From: CBDUUP01 sp965370435
GTDB taxonomy: Bacteria; Chloroflexota; Anaerolineae; Anaerolineales; UBA11579
Direction of reading: 5' to 3'
Length of the DNA: 13,806 bases
Assembly: GCA_965370435.1 (NCBI GenBank)
Contig: CBDUUP010000083.1
Span: 1-13,806 of the forward strand
Shown: positions 1 through 5,062 of the stretch, one piece after another
Position numbering within the stretch: the stretch's first letter is position 1
Layout: every line of letters starts with the position of its first letter
Position numbers and translations under genes: made by a program
Notes under the pieces: generated by a model
Seen by the model: the letters and a program-made list of their open reading frames with translations, nothing else
What the model was told of the DNA's origin: nothing
The model's database searches: none

Positions 1-1
1 T

Positions 2-560
2 CAACAATACCAACCCAGAAAATGGATCCTCTTGGATCGCTTTGCCTTCACCAGCGAAAACTTGGACCTTGACCAACTTCGTTCCCTCAAGTCACCCATC
101 CCCGAAGGCTACCGGATCGAGAAGATCAACCTAAATCTAGCCCAACAGCTAACCACCAAAGAGAACAAATTTGCCGCCGACCATATCGTCTGCTTTGACT
201 CACCCGAACATTTTCTCGAGCGCGGCTTTGGCTGCTGTATTCTGCAAGGAGAGCAGATCGTCGCTGTCGCTTCAACTTTTACAATTTGTGATAAGGGGAT
301 CGAGATCCAGATAGACACCCGAAACGAGCATCGCCGCAAAGGCTTGGCCTCCCTCGCCGCCGCCCATTTGATCGTCCACAGCCTGGAAAATGGCCTGGAC
401 CCCAATTGGGACGCGGCCACCGAAATATCCCGGGGCCTTTGCCCAGAAACTGGGCTACACTCCTCAGGGAACCTATCCCATGTATCTATACACCGGAACC
501 AGGTTCTTGGTGATCCTGCGAGATATTGTTCAATGGATCAAAAGAGCCTTGAAAAAGTAA
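2..560 (+). pseudogene. GNAT-family N-acetyltransferase, 5'-partial and frameshifted
   Basis: The reading frame is open from the window edge, so the true start lies upstream. The translation resembles the GNAT_acetyltran group: a CFDSPEHFLERGFGCCIL stretch, then EIQIDTRNEHRRKGLA, which matches the acetyl-CoA binding motif A (R/Q-x-x-G-x-G/A), then NWDAATEIS. At the GGGG run at 432-435 the frame is lost. Removing one G restores SRAFAQKLGYTPQGTYPMYL, the expected family C-terminus, ending in a hydrophobic/basic tail and TAA at 558-560. Without that correction the frame runs on through the start of the next gene and gives a false acetyltransferase-peptidase fusion. It would transfer an acetyl group from acetyl-CoA to an unknown small-molecule or peptide amine. 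Whether the extra G is a real mutation or an assembly error in a homopolymer cannot be told from here. Family assignment is firm; substrate unknown. Confidence 0.8.
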
Positions 561-605
561 CCGTTCTCAAACTCCTCCTCAATAATGCGGAATCCAATTT
601 CATTA

Positions 606-611
606 AGAGAG
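606..611 (+). promoter_or_regulatory. Ribosome binding site deciding the peptidase start
   Basis: AGAGAG five bases before the ATG at 617. It favours this start over in-frame upstream codons such as the ATG at 533, which lies inside the corrected acetyltransferase frame. Confidence 0.5.
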
Positions 612-616
612 CCACT

Positions 617-1078
617 ATGCGAATTAAACGCCTATCCTCGTTATCCACATCATGCAGCCTAATAATTCTCTCTATGCTGATAGGCTGCGCCTCCACCAGA
701 ACTCAAGTACAGGTACTTGGCAGCTCCATGGAACCCAGTCTTCTGGATGGACAGGTTGTGGAAATTGAAAACGTTCCTGCCACCGAGCTTCAGCGCGGAG
801 ATTTTGTCTATTACGATATCGGCGGTGGAGTTTTTTATATAAAACGCCTGATCGGTCTTCCCGGAGAAACCGTGGAAATCCGTGAAGGTCTAGTTTACAT
901 CAATGGGATCGAACTTGACGAGCCGTATAGAGTAATTCCTCCCCTTTCCACCATAAGCCCCCTAACTTTAGGCATTGATGAATACTATGTGCTGGGCGAT
1001 GACAGCAACCATAGCTACGACTCGCAAACCATCGGCCCAATACCCGGCAGCGCTGTCATAGGCAGGGTTGTACCCTAA
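617..1078 (+). CDS. Signal peptidase I-like S26 serine protease with lipoprotein signal
   Basis: A 153-residue protein. The S26 family signatures are present in order: GSSMEPSL around residues 35-42 with the nucleophile Ser37, IKRLIGLPGETVEI with the general base Lys76, and YVLGDDSNHSYDSQTIGPI near the C-terminus (family box E). The family cleaves signal peptides from exported proteins on the outer face of the membrane. The start at 617 is chosen because AGAGAG at 606-611 is a suitable ribosome site and because it produces a classical N-terminus: basic MRIKR, a hydrophobic core, and LIGC at residues 21-24, a lipobox. Typical LepB enzymes are held by transmembrane helices, so a lipid-anchored form is unusual. 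It is short, near the minimum for the family. It follows the broken acetyltransferase by 56 nt. It could instead be a specialised S26 protease of other function. Catalytic family is certain; lipidation is inferred from the motif. Confidence 0.85.
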   Translation: MRIKRLSSLSTSCSLIILSMLIGCASTRTQVQVLGSSMEPSLLDGQVVEIENVPATELQRGDFVYYDIGGGVFYIKRLIGLPGETVEIREGLVYINGIELDEPYRVIPPLSTISPLTLGIDEYYVLGDDSNHSYDSQTIGPIPGSAVIGRVVP

Positions 1079-1123
1079 TGAGGTGAAAGGTTTCCGTTAA
1101 TTTCACTCCCTCCTTATTGGTTT

Positions 1124-1195
1124 TCCATTCAATCCAACCTCTCAGACCACTAAAACCAGTCCGACCAATCAAACCTCTCAGACCACTCCGGACAG
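1124..1195. repeat. Nonamer tandem array, eight degenerate units
   Basis: Read in steps of nine from 1124, the units are TCCATTCAA, TCCAACCTC, TCAGACCAC, TAAAACCAG, TCCGACCAA, TCAAACCTC, TCAGACCAC and TCCGGACAG. The period is exact and the core ACC recurs at a fixed place. On the opposite strand the unit reads roughly GGTCTGAGT, the same unit as found on the + strand after holB. No coding role is apparent. Confidence 0.75.
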
Positions 1196-1254
1196 CCCCC
1201 CCCGACCATAAAGACAACTTCGCACACCATGTACCCCTTTCGCGTTTTTCGTGC

Positions 1255-1302
1255 CGACCGAAGGTCGCCCCTTTCACCCGACCATAGGTCGTCCCTTTCG
1301 CG
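1255..1302. repeat. Two 24-bp tandem units each with a CGACC-GGTCG hairpin
   Basis: CGACC-GAA-GGTCG at 1255-1267 and CGACC-ATA-GGTCG at 1279-1291 are perfect 5-bp stems spaced exactly 24 bp apart, each followed by a CCCTTTC-type tail. Compensating identity in the arms with different loops suggests selection or copying of the hairpin. It is not followed by a T run, so it is not a convincing terminator. Confidence 0.6.
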
Positions 1303-1315
1303 TTCCAATCGCCCC

Positions 1316-1369
1316 TCCGACCACTCAGACCAAATAAATCATTCTGTCCGCTAAGACCACTCAGACCAA
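1316..1369. repeat. Second nonamer array upstream of holB, six units
   Basis: Units in steps of nine: TCCGACCAC, TCAGACCAA, ATAAATCAT, TCTGTCCGC, TAAGACCAC, TCAGACCAA. Same unit family and orientation as the array at 1124-1195; the array stops about ten bases before the predicted holB -35 element. Confidence 0.7.
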
Positions 1370-1379
1370 AGTCCCCCCC

Positions 1380-1408
1380 TTGCCCCTCTCCCCACCCTCG
1401 ACTACAAT
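1380..1408 (+). promoter_or_regulatory. holB promoter, probably giving a leaderless mRNA
   Basis: TTGCCC at 1380-1385 (-35, 4/6 match), a 17-base spacer, and TACAAT at 1403-1408 (-10, 5/6). The expected +1, seven bases after the -10 hexamer, is 1415, the A of the holB ATG. No Shine-Dalgarno sequence precedes the gene, which fits a leaderless transcript. Confidence 0.55.
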
Positions 1409-1414
1409 ACACCT

Positions 1415-2410
1415 ATGAAAGACAACTGGGGCATCCTGGGCCACCAGTGGGCCGTCCAACTCCTGCAGGGCCACCTGCGAAACGGCCGCGCCCGCCACGC
1501 CTACCTCTTCACCGGCCCCGACGGAGTCGGACGGCGCACCCTGGCCCTCGCCCTGGCCCAAGCCTTGAACTGCGCCCAACCGCCCGCCCCGGGCGAATTC
1601 TGCGGGGAATGCCGCCCCTGCGCGCTCCTGGCCCGCATGCAGCACCCCGACCTCGCCATCATCCAACGCCAAGAAGGCTCCCGCGACATTAAGATTGAAC
1701 AAGTGCGCGAACTCCAGCGCAGCCTGTCCCTGGCCCCCTACGAAGCCCCCCGCCGCATCGCCCTGCTCTTGGGCTTCGAAGACGCCAACCGAAACGCCGC
1801 CAACGCCCTGCTCAAAACCCTGGAAGAGCCGCCCCCTAAAGTCAACCTGATACTGACCGCCGAGAGCGGCGAATCCCTGCTCCCCACCATCGTCTCCCGC
1901 TGCGAAGTCATCCGCCTGCGCCCCCTCTCGCTGGAAGCCGTCCAAACCGGCCTCCAATCCCGCTGGGGTCTGCCCCAAGAGGAAGCGCTCCTCCTGGCCC
2001 ACCTCTCCGGCGGCCGTCCCGGCTACGCCCGCCTCCTCCACCAGCAGCCCGACGCCCTGGAACAGCGCGCCGCCTGGCTTGACGACCAACATCGCCTGCT
2101 CTCCGCCGACCGTCAGGCCCGTTTTGAATACGCCCAAACCCTCGCCAAAGACAAAGAAGCTTTGAAAGCCGCCATCCAGGTCTGGTCTTCCTACTGGCGG
2201 GACGTGATGCTCCGGACCGCCGGCGCCCAGGCCCCCTTCGCCAACCTCGACCGCCAGACCGAGATCCAATCCCTGGCCGCCTCCCTGGACCTCCCCACCG
2301 CCCAAAGCGTCGTCGCCTCCCTCGACCACACCCTCACCCTCCTGGCCCGCAACGTCAACACCCGCCTCGCCGCCGAAATTCTCCTCCTCGACCTCCCCAA
2401 AATAGTCTAA
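1415..2410 (+). CDS. holB: DNA polymerase III subunit delta' (clamp loader)
   Basis: A 331-residue AAA+ protein matching delta', the subunit that works with delta and gamma/tau to open the beta clamp and load it on primed DNA. Visible: GHQWAVQLLQGHL near the N-terminus; the P-loop region TGPDGVGRRTLALALAQALNC; a zinc module with one Cys followed by FCGECRPC; NAANALLKTLEEPPP, the highly conserved delta'/gamma box; and the SRC motif in IVSRCEVIRL. In the P-loop the usual lysine is Arg (GVGRRT), consistent with delta' commonly being a non-hydrolysing subunit. Length is normal. It has its own promoter and starts at the probable transcription start. Its stop codon lies inside the first nonamer of the downstream repeat array. 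Assignment is secure; the alternative, a gamma/tau fragment, is unlikely because of length and the short C-terminal domain. Confidence 0.93.
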   Translation: MKDNWGILGHQWAVQLLQGHLRNGRARHAYLFTGPDGVGRRTLALALAQALNCAQPPAPGEFCGECRPCALLARMQHPDLAIIQRQEGSRDIKIEQVRELQRSLSLAPYEAPRRIALLLGFEDANRNAANALLKTLEEPPPKVNLILTAESGESLLPTIVSRCEVIRLRPLSLEAVQTGLQSRWGLPQEEALLLAHLSGGRPGYARLLHQQPDALEQRAAWLDDQHRLLSADRQARFEYAQTLAKDKEALKAAIQVWSSYWRDVMLRTAGAQAPFANLDRQTEIQSLAASLDLPTAQSVVASLDHTLTLLARNVNTRLAAEILLLDLPKIV

Positions 2411-2430
2411 GTAGTCTAACTGGTCAGAAA
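2404..2430. repeat. Nonamer units overlapping the holB stop codon
   Basis: AGTCTAAGT (2404-2412), AGTCTAACT (2413-2421), GGTCAGAAA (2422-2430). The holB TAA at 2408-2410 falls within the first unit. The orientation is opposite to that of the arrays before holB. Confidence 0.55.
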
Positions 2431-2461
2431 ACAACTCCATGTATATCCTAAGTCCGGCCTG

Positions 2462-2571
2462 AATAAACTCTGGCTCTGATAATCGTTTTTCAGTCCGCCG
2501 AAGGGCGGACTTCGTAAAAGTCTGTGCGACTTTAGTCGCTGACTGGTCTGACTGGTCAGAAAAACAACCCC
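2462..2571. repeat. Direct repeat A, left copy (hairpin-rich)
   Basis: This block recurs in the same orientation at 4888-5012. It contains a perfect 7-bp stem GTCCGCC-GAAG-GGCGGAC (2493-2510), a second hairpin GCGAC-TTTA-GTCGC (2526-2539), two CTGACTGGT nonamers (2539-2556), and ends in CAGAAAAACAACCCC. The hairpins are not followed by T runs, so I do not call them terminators for holB, though transcription could still be slowed there. Confidence 0.8.
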
Positions 2572-2592
2572 GTGTTTATCTCTAGTCCAGTC

Positions 2593-2730
2593 TAAGTGGA
2601 CTCCGATAAGTTTTTAAAAAATGTGTCGGTGCGAATCAGTTAAGGATGAAGCAATTTCACTCTTAGTAAGGGGACTGCCTCGTTTTGCTTGTAGTTCTGT
2701 AAATTTCAAGGACTTTCCGATATCCACTTA
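2593..2730. mobile_element. MITE-like element, left copy
   Basis: A 138-bp block with perfect 8-bp terminal inverted repeats, TAAGTGGA at 2593-2600 and TCCACTTA at 2723-2730. A diverged copy lies in inverted orientation at 4748-4887. The best conserved inner parts are GAAGCAATTTCACTC, CTGCCTCG and ATTTCAAGGACTTTCC. It is too short to code for anything. No clear target-site duplication is visible. The size and ends fit a miniature inverted-repeat transposable element; a non-mobile intergenic repeat family is the alternative. Confidence 0.65.
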
Positions 2731-2739
2731 GGGTGGATA
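2721..2739. promoter_or_regulatory. Small palindrome before the membrane MBL gene
   Basis: TATCCAC-TTAGG-GTGGATA is a 7-bp stem with a 5-base loop, overlapping the end of the left MITE-like element and lying about 37 bases upstream of the -10 box. It could be an operator or simply the MITE end plus its flank. Confidence 0.35.
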
Positions 2740-2775
2740 CTCAATTTATACCTGTGTAAAAGATAATAACCTTGC

Positions 2776-2781
2776 TATAAT
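2776..2781 (+). promoter_or_regulatory. Consensus -10 box giving a leaderless start
   Basis: TATAAT at 2776-2781. The predicted +1 is 2788, exactly the A of the ATG. No good -35 hexamer is seen 16-18 bases upstream, and no ribosome site precedes the ATG. Confidence 0.5.
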
Positions 2782-2787
2782 TCTAAT

Positions 2788-4611
2788 ATGTCAAAAAATA
2801 AAGTAGAAAAAATAGTCCAGGCTTTAAAGCCAAATACTGCTATACATCTTGGTCATAGCTCTGTTGTTGGTAATTTCGGTGGACTAAGAGTGGGATTGGA
2901 CTTGACAAGTATTGACGGTACTGTTCCAGCGCCATTTTCAAATCTCACGCTTACTAGCAATAAAACACAAACTTTTTTAATTCCATTGCTTGATCCTCAG
3001 TCTATGATTGCTAGACCATCAAAAATTGCAAATCATGTGGATCTCCTTTTATATTCGCATCTTCACTCGGATCATTTTTCTCTCAGGTATATTGAAGAAG
3101 CAAAAAGAACGAACCCGAAGTTAAGAATAATTTGTCCTCCAAAAACAAAGGATTACTTATCAAGAATACCAATGAGGTATAAAAATGGAATTCGTGGAAA
3201 AATCGGCAGATGGCTAACAAAAAAAACTTATAAACTTAACGCCGTTGGTGTTATTGATTTCATAAAAGAATTACGCACGAATTCGGAAAATCGGAAAAAT
3301 CTTATAGAATCCATCGAAGAAATCGAATTGTCCGAATCTATAACGTTTGTTATTGATAATTATGAAATAAAGATATCTGCATTTCCTGTTGTTCATCCAA
3401 CTGCACAATTATATATAAAACAATCTTTTGAAGGTGAACCCCCACCTCCAATGGGTTACAAAATTGAATATAGAGAGGGTGATGTGTGGAGAACAGCTAT
3501 TTTGGTGGGCGAGGCAGCTACTGATCCAAAAATTTCGGAAATTATATTTGCAGAGCGTAACCGGTTGTCTGTTGTATTTTTCCCTGTTACTGAACAATCT
3601 GAAACTAAAGGATGGAAATTTGTCGAAGAATTTACAACTCATGCATCTCTTCGCAATTTTGCTTTGATAGAACGTATTGTAAAGAAAGGCACAAAAATAA
3701 TTCCTTTACACCAAGGGCTTTGGTACTTCCAGGCCACATCTCAAGATTTTGTTGATGGGCGAAGTGCCTTATTGAAACTTGCGCAAAATCCATCATCAAA
3801 GTTGCCCTTTCTGGAATTATCAAAACGTTTCAATAAGATAATTGTTGAAAAAAAATGGCATTTCTGGAAAAGATGGAGATGGTTTAGAAAATTGGCTGAG
3901 ATTGCTACTTTGCTTCCAATAAATGGCGAGATTGTAGGAATCCCTCCCTCTACAGTAGTGGAATTTGGAAATGAAAAACGTGTAAAGCAAAATAATGAGT
4001 TATCAATCCACATAATACAAGCTGCGCTTCAAGCTCATTTAACTGAATTTGAATGCCTTAGAGATGAGATTAACAATGCGTGGGATTTTCAGAAAGCTTT
4101 GTTGCAGTATACCTTATTAGTAATAGGTTCAACCGTGACATTAGTTAATGCTTTGCCTGATTTTCAATTGGTTCTACTGCTCGCTTCTTATGCATTAACA
4201 GCAATGGGGTGGGTATATATTGAACAATCGTTTCGAATGATAACTATTGGACGATATTATAAAAGTTCCTTGAATCCTCGAGTGAACTCCCTAATAAAAG
4301 AGTTGGGAAATAGAGATGATCATGAGCCAATAATGGAAAAAGTTAAGGTGTTAGGTTGGGAGGATTTTTTTAGGGCAGGTAATGTCCGAACGCTTTTAAT
4401 GGGTTGGTCATCTTTGGGTAAATATTCTTTTGCCATTTTGCCAGGGCCTGGCTTTGCGTTCGCATTTTATAATATAAAGCAGTCGCCAATTACTTTGTGG
4501 TCAACTATGGAAATTGTAGGCTTTTTGGTGGCTGTTGGGATGAGTCTTCTGCCGTTAGCAACCATAATTATAAATGCCAGATTTTCTTTTACCGCAGAAG
4601 GAGCTGCCTAA
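2788..4611 (+). CDS. MBL-fold hydrolase (UlaG-like) fused to a C-terminal four-helix membrane domain
   Basis: A 607-residue protein. The N-terminal ~330 residues are a metallo-beta-lactamase fold of the UlaG/lactonase type: HLHSDH at 91-96, His203 in VVHPT, Glu242 in LVGEAA where Asp is usual, and His308 in IPLHQGLW. These are the expected metal ligands, so a phosphodiesterase- or lactonase-like hydrolase is plausible. A basic, Trp-rich segment (KKWHFWKRWRWFRK) links it to a C-terminal region with helices at about 437-456, 459-478, 544-563 and 573-597. The piece before the first helix (HLTEFECLRDEI) resembles stand-alone small membrane proteins I recall with a Y/F-x-x-LR-x-EI motif; this is weak. 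The gene is AT-rich against C-rich neighbours and is enclosed by inverted MITE-like and direct repeats, so it is probably acquired. It stands alone with its own -10 box. Substrate and role are unknown; a membrane effector or signal hydrolase is only a guess. Confidence 0.8.
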   Translation: MSKNKVEKIVQALKPNTAIHLGHSSVVGNFGGLRVGLDLTSIDGTVPAPFSNLTLTSNKTQTFLIPLLDPQSMIARPSKIANHVDLLLYSHLHSDHFSLRYIEEAKRTNPKLRIICPPKTKDYLSRIPMRYKNGIRGKIGRWLTKKTYKLNAVGVIDFIKELRTNSENRKNLIESIEEIELSESITFVIDNYEIKISAFPVVHPTAQLYIKQSFEGEPPPPMGYKIEYREGDVWRTAILVGEAATDPKISEIIFAERNRLSVVFFPVTEQSETKGWKFVEEFTTHASLRNFALIERIVKKGTKIIPLHQGLWYFQATSQDFVDGRSALLKLAQNPSSKLPFLELSKRFNKIIVEKKWHFWKRWRWFRKLAEIATLLPINGEIVGIPPSTVVEFGNEKRVKQNNELSIHIIQAALQAHLTEFECLRDEINNAWDFQKALLQYTLLVIGSTVTLVNALPDFQLVLLLASYALTAMGWVYIEQSFRMITIGRYYKSSLNPRVNSLIKELGNRDDHEPIMEKVKVLGWEDFFRAGNVRTLLMGWSSLGKYSFAILPGPGFAFAFYNIKQSPITLWSTMEIVGFLVAVGMSLLPLATIIINARFSFTAEGAA

Positions 4612-4747
4612 CCTTTGTTTTACCAACCGGGATTCGCACGAAGGCTAAACAAATCATTACTATGCAATTTATGAGCCAACTGAAGAATCTTTTTAAACTA
4701 TCAATAGGATAGACAAGCGTTAAATTTTTTTTCGATAGCTATTGTTA
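4612..4747. other. AT-rich spacer after the membrane MBL gene
   Basis: There is no gene here that I can support. A weak 6-bp inverted repeat, CAATAG near 4701-4706 and CTATTG near 4739-4744, encloses an eight-T run; this is not a convincing intrinsic terminator. Confidence 0.3.
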
Positions 4748-4887
4748 TAAGTAGTTGTTGGAAAGTCCTTGAAATTAACACCACCGCGAACGAAGCGAGG
4801 CAGCATCCTTAATTTATGAGTGAAATTGCTTCACCCCTGCGGAGTTCGCATCGAAACGATTTTAAAAGACATTATGGAATCCACTTA
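4748..4887. mobile_element. MITE-like element, right copy, inverted
   Basis: The reverse complement aligns end to end with 2593-2730: terminal TAAGTAG at 4748-4754 (one mismatch to TAAGTGG) and TCCACTTA at 4880-4887, with shared GGAAAGTCCTTGAAAT, CGAGGCAG and GAGTGAAATTGCTTC. It is 140 bp, with small internal differences. It directly abuts repeat A on its right side. Confidence 0.65.
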
Positions 4888-5012
4888 AATAAAATCCAGA
4901 TCCAATAATCGTCTTTCAGTCCGCCGAAGGGCGGACTTCGTAAAAGTCTACGACTTTTGTCGGCATGCGACTTCAGTCGCTGACTGGTCCAACTGGTCAG
5001 AAAAACAACCCC
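4888..5012. repeat. Direct repeat A, right copy
   Basis: Same orientation as 2462-2571, with the identical GTCCGCC-GAAG-GGCGGAC hairpin (4919-4936), GCGAC-TTCA-GTCGC (4967-4980) and the CAGAAAAACAACCCC end. It is about 15 bases longer because of an additional small hairpin, CGAC-TTTT-GTCG at 4951-4962, absent from the left copy. Confidence 0.8.
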
Positions 5013-5047
5013 AACTATCAAACTACCCAACTAAATCCCAAATATGC

Positions 5048-5053
5048 TATACT
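5048..5053 (+). promoter_or_regulatory. -10 box of the GAF-GAF-PAS kinase gene
   Basis: TATACT, 5/6 match to the consensus. The predicted +1 is about 5060, three bases before the ATG. No good -35 was found. Confidence 0.4.
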
Positions 5054-5062
5054 TTTAAGGTC

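Noticed and set aside
32..1078. Single 348-residue acetyltransferase-signal peptidase fusion
   Set aside because: The middle part is out-of-frame translation. One base change restores a separate acetyltransferase end at 560, and the peptidase has its own ribosome site and start at 617.
1056..2440. Long minus-strand reading frames opposite holB and the spacer before it
   Set aside because: Gly/Ala/Val/Glu-rich strings typical of the complement of C-rich genes; the Gly-Leu-Ser repeats are translated nonamer arrays.
2493..2510. Intrinsic terminator after holB
   Set aside because: A good 7-bp stem, but followed by TTCGTAAAAG with no T run, and the same hairpin recurs in the direct repeat A before the kinase gene.
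4497..4712. A 71-codon frame overlapping the end of the membrane MBL gene
   Set aside because: Mostly inside the larger gene in another frame, no ribosome site, no recognisable content.
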